Assembly: GCA_910589385.1 (NCBI GenBank)
Contig: CAJUTU010000068.1
Location: forward strand, 1 to 15,565
Length of the DNA stretch: 15,565 bases
From: an uncultured Lachnospiraceae bacterium
GTDB taxonomy: Bacteria > Bacillota > Clostridia > Lachnospirales > Lachnospiraceae
Direction: 5' to 3'
Shown here: piece by piece, positions 1-7,254 of the stretch
How the letters are laid out: each line of letters starts with the position of its first letter
Position numbering within the stretch: the stretch's first letter is position 1
Position numbers and translations under genes: made by a program
The notes under the pieces: model-generated
Told to the model about the DNA's origin: nothing
The model's database searches: none
The model's input: the letters and a program-made list of their open reading frames with translations, nothing else

Positions 1-43
1 GTTCGTTTGAGCCTATTTTTTCAACTCGATTTTCATAGATTAC

Positions 44-63
44 TTGACACTACCTATTTTTTT
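44..63. repeat. Edge repeat, left copy (possible IS end)
   Basis: The 15-mer ACTACCTATTTTTTT at 49-63 recurs in the same orientation at 15534-15548. The overlapping 11-mer TTGACACTACC at 44-54 recurs inverted at 15519-15529 (GGTAGTGTCAA). It lies beside the point where the MFS gene loses homology. Terminal repeats of an insertion sequence are a possible explanation, but no transposase is in the window, so the identity is inferred. Confidence 0.4.
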
Positions 64-161
64 CAAAGGGGATATGTATGAAAATTTCCATAACTGCCGA
101 AAAGCGAGATTATCTGACCAATAACAACCATTGTAAAATCGCGTTTAAAAAGTTTGTTCAT
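63..161 (-). pseudogene. Truncated MFS transporter, N-terminal stub
   Basis: An ATG at 161 has a well-spaced GGAGG (169-173) and opens a frame of only 32 codons. The first residues, MNKLFKRDFTMVVIGQIISL, read like the start of a major facilitator superfamily (macrolide/multidrug-type) efflux protein: a charged cytoplasmic start running into helix 1. Family members continue for roughly 400 residues, but here the sequence departs after about residue 22 and reaches a stop at 63-65. The stub lies 23 nt after the TetR gene, the usual repressor-pump operon arrangement, and its ribosome binding site resembles that of the TetR gene. The break falls close to the edge repeat, so a deletion or insertion event probably removed the pump. 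The MFS call rests on a short segment. Confidence 0.65.
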
Positions 162-184
162 ATTTGTGCCTCCAATTTGCTTTT

Positions 185-760
185 TCATAATAAGTTTCCT
201 TCTTTTAGCAGGCACAATGCTCCAAAATAGGCATTAGACAATATCTTTATGCAGTATGCTTCATCATAAATCATTGCATTATCAGCAAGCAGACTGGCTA
301 TTCCATGTGTTACTAAATAAATTTGAAAAAATATGTTATATGCCTGTTGATCGTCTACCTTTGCCTGTCTCTTCAAAATAGGAATTAAAGAATCAAAATT
401 TTCCGCTGTAAGCCATTCAGAAAGGGAAACGCCTGTATTATAGTTTGAATGAAATAGAAAGCGAAAAAGATTTTTTTCTTCTATAGCAAGTTGAATATGT
501 CTCATACCCACTTCCAACATAGGGCGTCCGTATTTGCCGCTTAAATTTGTTACATATTTAATATGAAATTCGCTTGCTTTTTTATGTGCTGCAATTCGGA
601 CATCTTCAATCCTTTTAAAATGATATAAAACGGGCTGCGTTGAACAGCCAAGTTTTTGCGAAACTGTCCGGGCGTTTATGTTTTCTGCTCCCATTTCTTT
701 TGCAATTTCAAAAGCTGCGTCTATAATCATTTCTTTTGTGACTTTCGCGATTGCCGGCAT
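185..760 (-). CDS. TetR-family transcriptional repressor
   Basis: A 191-residue TetR/AcrR-type regulator. Residues about 8-52 form the TetR DNA-binding region: MIIDAAFEIAKEMGAENINA, then an HTH with TVSQKLGCSTQPVLYHF. The C-terminal part (about 60-190) is the helical ligand-binding and dimerisation region. The start at 760 is chosen because GGAGGT (767-772) sits 7 nt upstream; an in-frame ATG at 787 would add nine residues without a good ribosome binding site. Upstream are a consensus sigma-A promoter and a palindromic operator, consistent with autorepression. The gene directly downstream is the stub of an MFS pump, so this repressor has probably lost its main target. The region is clearly more AT-rich than the efflux genes further right, suggesting separate acquisition. 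Ligand unknown. Confidence 0.9.
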   Translation of the reverse strand: MPAIAKVTKEMIIDAAFEIAKEMGAENINARTVSQKLGCSTQPVLYHFKRIEDVRIAAHKKASEFHIKYVTNLSGKYGRPMLEVGMRHIQLAIEEKNLFRFLFHSNYNTGVSLSEWLTAENFDSLIPILKRQAKVDDQQAYNIFFQIYLVTHGIASLLADNAMIYDEAYCIKILSNAYFGALCLLKEGNLL

Positions 761-785
761 ATTTGCACCTCCATTTATAATTCGC

Positions 786-813
786 ATTATGTATAATTTC
801 GATTATATATAAT
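786..813. promoter_or_regulatory. Putative TetR operator (tandem palindromes)
   Basis: Two 12-bp near-identical palindromes, ATTATGTATAAT (786-797) and ATTATATATAAT (802-813), are separated by TTCG, giving a 16-bp period. They lie between the -10 box and the ribosome binding site of the TetR gene, where a bound repressor would block transcription. Function is inferred from position and symmetry. Confidence 0.65.
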
Positions 814-817
814 ACAG

Positions 818-846
818 ATTATAAATCAAGGTAATCCTTTTGTCAA
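818..846 (-). promoter_or_regulatory. Consensus sigma-A promoter of the TetR gene
   Basis: On the minus strand, TTGACA (841-846) and TATAAT (818-823) are both perfect consensus hexamers separated by exactly 17 bp. The promoter points toward the TetR/MFS unit, with the operator palindromes immediately downstream. Confidence 0.9.
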
Positions 847-855
847 TCTCTCATG

Positions 856-1083
856 CTAAACTATCACCCAATTTTCACTTTTCTGGAAAAACGGTAAAGC
901 GGTAAATTGTTCTATTTTGTCAATAAATCCCTGTCCCTTGTAAAAACGCGCCCGCAAAGCCGCTTGCAGCAAGGCTCTTTCTGCCCCTATTGCGTAACAT
1001 AGGGACATAAAAAAGCGGCGTTCCTGTTCTCCCTGTATTGGGATAGAGAAACGCCGCGTATGCGTCGCTAAATAAAAACTTTT
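856..1083 (-). pseudogene. ORF remnant of unknown family
   Basis: A minus-strand frame is open from the stop at 1084-1086 to a TAG at 856-858 (75 codons). The only ATG is at 1008 and would give 50 residues starting MSLCYAIGAERALLQAALRA; it has no ribosome binding site. The whole frame reads like protein: a basic start (ATHTRRFSIPIQGEQERRFF), an amphipathic helix, then a hydrophobic/aromatic tail with FIDKIEQFTALPFF. This suggests the 3' end of a longer gene, or a small gene whose 5' end was lost. It lies between the AraC gene and the TetR promoter, at what may be the edge of an imported segment. Its origin in an integrative element is a guess; I do not recognise the family. Confidence 0.4.
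1009..1057 (-). terminator. Probable Rho-independent terminator after the AraC pair
   Basis: On the minus strand GCGGCGTT pairs with AACGCCGC (arms 1050-1057 and 1015-1022) and is followed by TTTTTT (1009-1014). A smaller inner pairing TCCC/GGGA lies in the loop. It is about 70 nt after the stop of the downstream AraC gene, so it probably ends that transcript. The hairpin also lies inside the ORF remnant at 856-1083, so a coding origin of the symmetry cannot be excluded. Confidence 0.65.
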
Positions 1084-1126
1084 CTAAAAATTCTCTTACT
1101 CTTCTTCAATATTTTTTTGAAGCCTT

Positions 1127-2353
1127 TCATCCATCCTCCTCAAAAAATTCCGTAGGCTTATAAGCCTCCCGGTACTGTCTTGGCGTCATATTTTTATGTG
1201 CTTTGAATATCTTTCCAAAATAGCTTTGGGACGGGAAATTAACATATTCCGCGATTTTCGGGATCGGTTCTTCGGAATAGACAAGCAGGTTCGCCGCCCG
1301 CTCCACCCGGACCTGGTTCACATAATCCTGCAGGCTGATCCCGGTCTCCTTTTTAAATAGACGGGAGAGATAGCTGCTGCTGATCCCCAGCGTTTCCGCA
1401 ATTTCATCCAGATATATTTTCTCCCGGAAATGCTTTGTAACATAATCCTTGCACCGCTTGGTATAGCTGGACGCATGTTTTTTAGACTTCATCTCATGTA
1501 CATACTTTGCCAGTTCTTCCACGGCATGGTTCCTATATACCAGAATCTGTGTCGCGTCCCTGCACTCTGAGCCTTTATTGATATAAAATCCGCTGACCCG
1601 GTAGGCAATATACGGGCTCACACCCCCTTCTATGGCCGCCCTGGCACACAACGCCGCCCCCACCGTCAGCAGATTCTGCAAATGGGAAATCTCTGTTTTT
1701 CCAAGCCTCGCGACTGCCACATCAATCTGTTTCGCCAGGCGCAGGGCTTCCTCCACATTTCCCTCCCTAACCATATCCAGAAGTTTCCGTTCCTCCTGAT
1801 AGGAATGCCGGGAAATATATTCCTCATCCGCTTGAAGATTAAACCGAATCTGATCTTCATCCTCCTGCTTCTTCGTTACAGATGCCAGATGGTTTGCATC
1901 CACAATCTGCTGATCTGTATACTCTTTCCCTGATACTATTTTAGCCACAATACACATGATCTGAAGCACCTCCATCAAGGTAAAGCGAGACAGATTCTTT
2001 TCCGCATTTTCCGGTATACTGTATTTCCGATAAAATTTATGCCTTTTTGGCCGGGCAAAAAAATCCACGTTCATAGGCCCCACCAGACAGTAGCCTGATC
2101 CTGACATCACGCATCCAAAATAAACCTGGAATTCATCCTGAAACAGATAGGGGAGATCCTGCATGCCTGCCGCCCGGACCAGCATTTCCTGCAGCGACTT
2201 ATCCCGGCATAATGGATTGGACTCCTCTGTTTTCCAGCTTTCATCCATTGTCCCCTCTTCAACATAGAAGATCCCGGTCTGCAGCAGCCCGGATAAATTT
2301 TTCAATAGAAAGGTATCCATACTCTTCTCCTTATCTTTCATTTTTAAGTTCAT
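1127..2353 (-). CDS. AraC-family regulator with large N-terminal sensor region
   Basis: About 408 residues. The C-terminal 105 residues (about 293-397) carry both AraC helix-turn-helix motifs: IYLDEIAETLGISSSYLSRL, and later PIPKIAEYVNFPSQSYFGKI ending in TPRQYREAY. The N-terminal part has no cupin that I can see. It resembles the large sensor regions of Lachnospiraceae AraC/YesN-type regulators and includes a central segment HSYQEERKLLDMVREGNVEE. I chose the ATG at 2353 (GGAGG 8 nt upstream). An ATG at 2320 with AAGGAG 6 nt upstream is almost as good; an in-frame ATG at 2416 overlaps the preceding gene and has no clear ribosome binding site. It lies 44 nt after the first AraC gene, so the two probably form one transcript ending at the hairpin at 1009-1057. 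It may act with its neighbour on the divergent MATE operon; the inducer is unknown. Confidence 0.85.
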   Translation of the reverse strand: MNLKMKDKEKSMDTFLLKNLSGLLQTGIFYVEEGTMDESWKTEESNPLCRDKSLQEMLVRAAGMQDLPYLFQDEFQVYFGCVMSGSGYCLVGPMNVDFFARPKRHKFYRKYSIPENAEKNLSRFTLMEVLQIMCIVAKIVSGKEYTDQQIVDANHLASVTKKQEDEDQIRFNLQADEEYISRHSYQEERKLLDMVREGNVEEALRLAKQIDVAVARLGKTEISHLQNLLTVGAALCARAAIEGGVSPYIAYRVSGFYINKGSECRDATQILVYRNHAVEELAKYVHEMKSKKHASSYTKRCKDYVTKHFREKIYLDEIAETLGISSSYLSRLFKKETGISLQDYVNQVRVERAANLLVYSEEPIPKIAEYVNFPSQSYFGKIFKAHKNMTPRQYREAYKPTEFFEEDG

Positions 2354-2397
2354 GCCGCTATCCTCCATAAACGCTCGCAGAAAATTTACTTTCATTC

Positions 2398-3324
2398 TTA
2401 TAATCGTTCTGAACATCTGGGCTTAGATTCATCTGCTACACAGAACAAATGCTGCCTGCGGTATTCTGTCGGCGTACATCCAAATTCCCGAAGGAATATC
2501 TTGGAAAAGTAGCTCAAATGGTTAAAGCCGCAGGAAAACGCGATCTGTGTGATATTATACTCCGTATTTTCCAAAAGGCGGCGGCTCATTTCCAAACGGT
2601 ATCTGTTTAGGAAATCAATGGGGGACTGCTGGAGATACTGCTTAAAAATGATACAGCATTTGCTCCGGCTGATGTTGGCAGAAGCCGCAATCTCCTCCAA
2701 AATCACGGTGTCCCGGTAATGCTCATAAATATAAGATACCATTCTTTTCTGCAGCGCAATATCACTGTCATCCGGTGTTATCTCCTGCCGGATCACCGAC
2801 CTGCATCTACGGAACAGGATACGCCAAAGCTGATGAAGCGTTCCGATGACCTCCAGCTCGTAAGCCTCCTCCCGCCCCGATTTCAGGGACAGAATATGTC
2901 TGACCAATTCTTTGACCGGCTGGTTCTCAAGGTGTTTATCAAAGTAAAGAGATTCAATTCCCTGGTTTTCAATAAACGGCATCACATAATTTTTATAGAT
3001 CATCTGGTTTGCCCCCAAAAGCTTTGGATGGAAACGGATACAGACAAATCTGCAGCCATGGTAAAAATGAGAATAACCGTAATGTAATTGTCTGGAATTA
3101 ATTACAAGACAGTCCTGCTCCTTGAGCAGGATACTCCTGCCGTTGATCTGGTAATTCATCTCCCCGTCTGTAATATAGATTACCTCAATATCTTCATGCC
3201 AGTGGCAGAGCGCTTTCATATCGGGATATTCCGACAGATCATCCTCTTTGATATAGACCGGAATATCCGGATGGTCGTAAAACACAATTTCCGATGCATC
3301 CTCCATCAAGTCAGAATCTGTCAT
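2398..3324 (-). CDS. AraC-family regulator with N-terminal cupin
   Basis: 308 residues. Residues about 15-110 form the cupin-type sensor: HWHEDIEVIYITDGEMNYQI, then a segment about putting the ligand pocket in place with INSRQLHYGYSH. This is typical of AraC regulators that sense sugars or other small molecules. Residues about 187-293 form the two-HTH DNA-binding domain, with VILEEIAASANISRSKCCII and NITQIAFSCGFNHLSYFSKI, ending in PTEYRRQH. The start at 3324 has an AAAGGA element 7-9 nt upstream. It is transcribed away from the MATE efflux gene across a 116-bp shared intergenic region, the classic arrangement for a regulator of the adjacent divergent operon. The second AraC gene follows 44 nt downstream. 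Confidence 0.9.
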   Translation of the reverse strand: MTDSDLMEDASEIVFYDHPDIPVYIKEDDLSEYPDMKALCHWHEDIEVIYITDGEMNYQINGRSILLKEQDCLVINSRQLHYGYSHFYHGCRFVCIRFHPKLLGANQMIYKNYVMPFIENQGIESLYFDKHLENQPVKELVRHILSLKSGREEAYELEVIGTLHQLWRILFRRCRSVIRQEITPDDSDIALQKRMVSYIYEHYRDTVILEEIAASANISRSKCCIIFKQYLQQSPIDFLNRYRLEMSRRLLENTEYNITQIAFSCGFNHLSYFSKIFLREFGCTPTEYRRQHLFCVADESKPRCSERL

Positions 3325-3440
3325 TTTATCATCCTTTCCAAAATACGATTGTTATAATAATTAAAGATAAAAGTGATAGATTTCAAAGTTCTGATATACT
3401 ATTATTATACCATCAGCAATACAGAAATGGCAAGGATGTA
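3325..3440. promoter_or_regulatory. Divergent AraC/MATE control region
   Basis: A 116-bp AT-rich gap lies between the divergent genes. It contains a 9-bp inverted repeat, TATAATAAT (3353-3361) and ATTATTATA (3401-3409), 39 bp apart. Each arm contains a -10-like hexamer pointing at one of the two genes (plus-strand TATAAT 3353-3358; minus-strand TATAAT 3404-3409). No convincing -35 boxes are visible, as expected for activator-dependent promoters. Promoter assignment is tentative. Confidence 0.4.
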
Positions 3441-4874
3441 ATGGATTTGAAAAGACAGGGATCCTTACAGGGAGACAGGATATTTTATAAAAAATTATTT
3501 GCATTGGTGATTCCCATTGCCGCGCAGAATTTCATGACTGCCATTGTCAGTGCTTCCGACGCACTGATGCTGGGACTCCAGGGGCAGATTGCACTTTCTG
3601 CGGTATCCCTTGCCACACAGGTCCAGTTTGTATTGACTTTGTTTTATTGGGCTCTGACCATCGGCGCTACCGTCCTGGCGGCACAGTATTGGGGAAAAGA
3701 AGATGCAGAAGCAGTGGAACATGTGCTGGCGGTCACACTTCGGTTTTCCGTTGTGATCTCCCTCCTGTTTTTTCTGGCAGCAGCCTTTTGCCCGGAAATG
3801 CTCATGAGGATCTTCACAGGCGAGACAGAACTGATCACCCACGGTGTTTCTTATCTGCGGATCGTAAGCGGCTCTTATCTGTGCATGGGAGTATCCCAGG
3901 TTTATCTGTGTATTATGAAAAACAGCGGAAGGACTTTAAAAAGCACCATTTATGGCTCCACAGCCGTCATTTTAAATCTGATCCTGAACGGGCTCTTCAT
4001 CTTCGGACTCTTCGGACTGCCAAAAATGGGGATCCGGGGCGCTGCCCTTGCCACGCTGCTTGCCCGGATCGTAGAACTGGCGCTTGTACTGCTGGAAAAC
4101 CGGAAGAAAGACGTGGTGCGTATCCGATGGGAATACCTTAAGAGTCCGGATGCTGCCTTACAAAAAGATTACTGCTATTACACGGCCCCGGTCCTGGCAA
4201 ATGAGCTTGCGTGGGGATGCGGATTTACGATGTTTTCCGTGATCATGGGGCATCTGGGAAGCGACGCGGTAGCCGCTAATTCCATTGCCAATATCGCCAA
4301 GAACATCATGACCTGTTTTTGCCTTGGGATTGGCACAGGCAGCGGGATCATCGTCGGAAATGAACTTGGCGGCGGAAATCTGGAACAGGCAAAAATATAT
4401 GGAAGAAAGCTTTGTAGGACTGCTGTAGCATCAGGAGTTTTGTCAGGGCTCCTCCTTCTGGCGTGCAGGCCTGTGTTCTTCCTGTTTGCTTCAAATTTGA
4501 GCGGACAGGCACAGGAATATTTAAGAGTGATGCTCCTGATCTGCAGCTATTATCTGATCGGCAAAGCAGTAAACTGTACGGTTATCGCAGGAATCTTCTG
4601 CGCCGGAGGAGATACACGGTTCGGGCTATGCTGCGATGCGGTGACCATGTGGGTTGTGATCATCCCGGCAGGACTTATAGCCGCTTTCTGGTTAAAACTC
4701 CCTGTATTATGGGTCTACTTCTGGCTGAATCTGGATGAGCTTGTGAAGCTGCCTGCGGTTTACAGGCATTATAGGAAATATCAATGGCTGAAAAACCTGA
4801 CAGTCAAAACTCCCCCTGTGGACAGTGGGAATGAAAAAATACATCATTATAGAAAGGAATGGAATCAATCATGA
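3441..4874 (+). CDS. MATE-family multidrug efflux transporter
   Basis: 477 residues, a normal length for MATE antiporters, with about 12 hydrophobic segments in two similar halves. Typical MATE features are the N-terminal LFALVIPIAAQNFMTAIVSA and the second-half segment ANELAWGCGFTMFSVIMGHL followed by DAVAANSIANI. MATE proteins export cationic drugs or metabolites in exchange for Na+ or H+. The frame is open upstream to 3294, but the ATG at 3441 preceded by AAGGA is the sensible start; earlier codons run through the intergenic region and the AraC gene. The TGA at 4872-4874 overlaps the next ATG as ATGA, so it is translationally coupled to the acetyltransferase. Divergent AraC genes probably regulate it. 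The substrate cannot be told from sequence. Confidence 0.92.
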   Translation: MDLKRQGSLQGDRIFYKKLFALVIPIAAQNFMTAIVSASDALMLGLQGQIALSAVSLATQVQFVLTLFYWALTIGATVLAAQYWGKEDAEAVEHVLAVTLRFSVVISLLFFLAAAFCPEMLMRIFTGETELITHGVSYLRIVSGSYLCMGVSQVYLCIMKNSGRTLKSTIYGSTAVILNLILNGLFIFGLFGLPKMGIRGAALATLLARIVELALVLLENRKKDVVRIRWEYLKSPDAALQKDYCYYTAPVLANELAWGCGFTMFSVIMGHLGSDAVAANSIANIAKNIMTCFCLGIGTGSGIIVGNELGGGNLEQAKIYGRKLCRTAVASGVLSGLLLLACRPVFFLFASNLSGQAQEYLRVMLLICSYYLIGKAVNCTVIAGIFCAGGDTRFGLCCDAVTMWVVIIPAGLIAAFWLKLPVLWVYFWLNLDELVKLPAVYRHYRKYQWLKNLTVKTPPVDSGNEKIHHYRKEWNQS

Positions 4875-5509
4875 AACACACAGAACGAAGAGACATGCAG
4901 ATACCTTATATTTCCGACGACGAGATTTTCGAAGAGCAGAAAAGGGCCCGCAAGCTGACGCAGGCGCTGAATACTGCAGACCGCTCTGATTTTGAGACGA
5001 TCGGCAGAATTGTAAAGGAACTGCTTGGCAAATCCGAGGGCGCGTTTATCAATCCGCCGTTTTACTGTGATTACGGCACACATATTGAAGTCGGGAAAAA
5101 TTTCTTTGCAAATTACAACTGCACGATCCTGGATGTGGCGAAGGTCATCATTGGAGATAACTGCCAGATGGCCCCCAATGTGGCGATTTATACGGCTGGG
5201 CACCCGGTACATCCGGATACTCGCAATACGCTCTATGAATATGGGATTGAAGTGACCATCGGAGATAATGTATGGATCGGCGGAAACACCGTCATCTGCC
5301 CTGGCGTACATATCGGGAGCAATACGGTCATCGGAGCTGGGAGCGTGGTGACCAAAGATATCCCGGACTGGGTCATTGCAGCAGGGAATCCCTGCCGGGT
5401 GATCCGTAAGATCACTGACGCAGACCGGAAATATTACTTCCGAGACCGTGAGTTTGATGATGAGGCATGGGAGGATGTACAGAAGATTCTTTCAAAACAG
5501 GAAAAATAA
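4871..5509 (+). CDS. Maltose/galactoside O-acetyltransferase family (hexapeptide repeat)
   Basis: 212 residues of the LacA/Maa/NodL family, which transfers acetyl from acetyl-CoA to a sugar hydroxyl. Residues about 10-60 form the helical N-terminal maltose-acetyltransferase region. Residues about 65-180 form the left-handed beta helix, with CDYGTHIEVG, NYNCTILDVAKVIIGDNCQM, VTIGDNVWIGGNTVICPGV and VIGAGSVVTKDIPDWVIAAG. The family catalytic histidine is His111 in TAGHPVHPD. The start at 4871 overlaps the MATE stop (ATGA). An ATG at 4859 is rejected because the AAAGGA sits directly against it. Coupling to a MATE pump suggests acetylation of an exported sugar-like compound, or detoxification of sugars, but this is inference from context. 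Confidence 0.9.
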   Translation: MKHTERRDMQIPYISDDEIFEEQKRARKLTQALNTADRSDFETIGRIVKELLGKSEGAFINPPFYCDYGTHIEVGKNFFANYNCTILDVAKVIIGDNCQMAPNVAIYTAGHPVHPDTRNTLYEYGIEVTIGDNVWIGGNTVICPGVHIGSNTVIGAGSVVTKDIPDWVIAAGNPCRVIRKITDADRKYYFRDREFDDEAWEDVQKILSKQEK

Positions 5510-5582
5510 CATCCGCTCAATGTTTGGATCTCGTTATCATGATTTCGCTTCTTCATTATTTTTCTCTTTATATATTTAAACG

Positions 5583-5627
5583 TGGGAGCATGTGGAATGT
5601 GATTTTTTCGTATTCCATACGCTCCCA
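5583..5627. repeat. Long inverted repeat between convergent genes
   Basis: Two 16-nt arms (5583-5598, TGGGAGCATGTGGAAT; 5612-5627, ATTCCATACGCTCCCA) pair at 14 of 16 positions around a 13-nt T-rich loop. The repeat lies between the acetyltransferase end and the converging oxidoreductase pseudogene, so it could act as a transcription barrier or RNA-stabilising hairpin. Neither side has a good T tract, so I do not call it an intrinsic terminator. Confidence 0.6.
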
Positions 5628-5681
5628 TGATTCTGCCGGATCCCTTTCCCCAAGCCGGGCGTGCCTTACGCTGCTCCGATG

Positions 5682-7098
5682 TCAGATATCAAGAGCCGCA
5701 TGGAATCCTTGATATACCGCGTTGGTGATCGTAGATACCTTTGCACAGTCTCCTATGGATACGACATAGGGCGCAGTGTCCTGTAACGCTTCCACCACAT
5801 CTGTCCGCGCCCTCTGTCCCAATGCGCAGATAACGGACTTTCCTTTCACCAGATGCCGCTGTTTCTCCCTGTCCTCACAGATCACACCCTCTGTCGTCAC
5901 TTCCATTCCTTTCAGCCCGGTACGGACTTCTGCCAGCCCGTCAATCTGTTTTAATAAAAGAGGACGATGTCTGACATTTGCATCCGGAGCCAATTCCTCC
6001 CGCATTTCCACAATGGTGACTTTCTTTCCTTCCTGCGCCAGATGGATGGCAGCCTCACAGCCTGCCAGGCCGCCTCCCAGCACCACAACTTCATCGCCAA
6101 CCTTTTCTTTTTCCAAATAATAGTGATTTACAATGGTCACATTTTCCCCATGGATTCCCGGAACCGGCAGTACAAGCGGCCTGGAACCAGCTGCAATGAT
6201 AACCGCATCCGGATTTTCCTTTTCCACCAGTTCTTTCGTAGCTTTTGTATTCAAACGGATTTCGACTCCTGCTTCACGGCATTGTTTTGCGAATGCCTCT
6301 CTGGTATGTACCTGCCGATACATGGAGCAGGTCAATATAGCTTTCAATCTCCTGTGCGATCCGCACGCCTTCTTCCAGATCATAACCGCCTTCAAATAAT
6401 TCTGAACCACTCAGCCGGAACTCGATCGGGAATCCCAGCCCTACGGCTCCCCGTACTGCCTTGAGCACTTCAATCGCCAGACGGCAGCGGTTCTCCAGGC
6501 TTCCCCCATATTCGTCTGTCCGCTTGTTAAAATACGGGGAAAAGAACTGGTTCAAAAGCCACCCGTGGCCGCCATGGATCATCAACATCTCAAATCCGGC
6601 GCGCTTTGCAAGTCCTGCCACCTTTCCATATGACTCTACGATCTCCGCGATCATCTCTTTTGTAAGAGCCTTGACGAAAACCCCGTCAGGACGCACGGTA
6701 TCGCTCGGCCCCCACTGGTTCATATCATGCTGTTTGCTCTTATCCGTCATGTAGGTCCCTGCATACATGCCGGAATGAGACAGCTCAATGCTCGGGATCG
6801 CACCATGCCTGCGGATCGCATCGGCTGTGTAGGTGGCTGCGGCAAGAGAATTTAAAATAGCGGTGTCCAGATGGTATGCATGGGAGCCGTCTGTTTTTGG
6901 ATGTACCATACATTCGCTGACTGTGACGGCGCCTGCGCCGCCTTTCCCCCGCAGTTCATAAAATGCCGTGGATTTCGGGCCGATGCAGCCGTCATTTGTG
7001 ATGTCTGTCCCTCCCATGGGCGCGGAAAACATACGGTTGCGGAATGTGACTCTCCCGATCATGATCGGGCTTGACAGATGTGGAAATTTTCTAACCAT
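5682..7098 (-). pseudogene. Old-yellow-enzyme/FAD oxidoreductase (enoate reductase type), internally deleted
   Basis: Two minus-strand frames give the two ends of one protein of the 2,4-dienoyl-CoA reductase/2-enoate reductase family, which also includes the bile-acid enzymes BaiCD and BaiH. Members are FMN, FAD and 4Fe-4S flavoenzymes of about 640-680 residues. Part 1 (7098 to about 6310, RBS AGAGG) is the OYE TIM barrel up to LLHVSAGTYQ and carries the family signature HGGHGWLLNQFFSPYFNKRT with DEYGGSLENR. Part 2 (about 6330 to 5682, another frame) resumes at HTREAFAKQCREAGVEIRLN with the NAD(P)H-binding GGGLAGCEAA and the C-terminal SIGDCAKVSTITNAVYQGF. The missing middle, roughly 170 residues, would hold the rest of the barrel, the Fe-S cysteines and the first FAD GxGxxG, so it cannot be functional. 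The LysR gene upstream is on the same strand and may have been its regulator. Confidence 0.85.
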
Positions 7099-7204
7099 GA
7101 TTCAATCCTCTCGTTCTTGTTTTTTGTGATTTCCTGGCTTAGCGTGTTCTTGCGTCATCCTTTCGGAACGCTGACAGCCTTTCTTTATAGAAAGTGTAAC
7201 ATAC

Positions 7205-7238
7205 AAAAATGCTCCTATCTATAAACTAGATAGGAGCA
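7205..7238 (-). terminator. Rho-independent terminator of the LysR gene
   Basis: A perfect 12-bp inverted repeat (TGCTCCTATCTA 7210-7221, TAGATAGGAGCA 7227-7238) with a 5-nt loop is followed on the minus strand by TTTTTG. It begins 16 nt after the LysR stop codon. Confidence 0.85.
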
Positions 7239-7254
7239 CGTATCAACAAATTTT

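Noticed and set aside
3294..3440. Upstream extension of the MATE frame
   Set aside because: Runs over the start of the divergent AraC gene and the AT-rich control region; AAGGA before the ATG at 3441 marks the true start.
5583..5627. Intrinsic terminator for the MATE/acetyltransferase operon
   Set aside because: The hairpin is strong but no T tract follows on either strand, so it is listed only as an inverted repeat.
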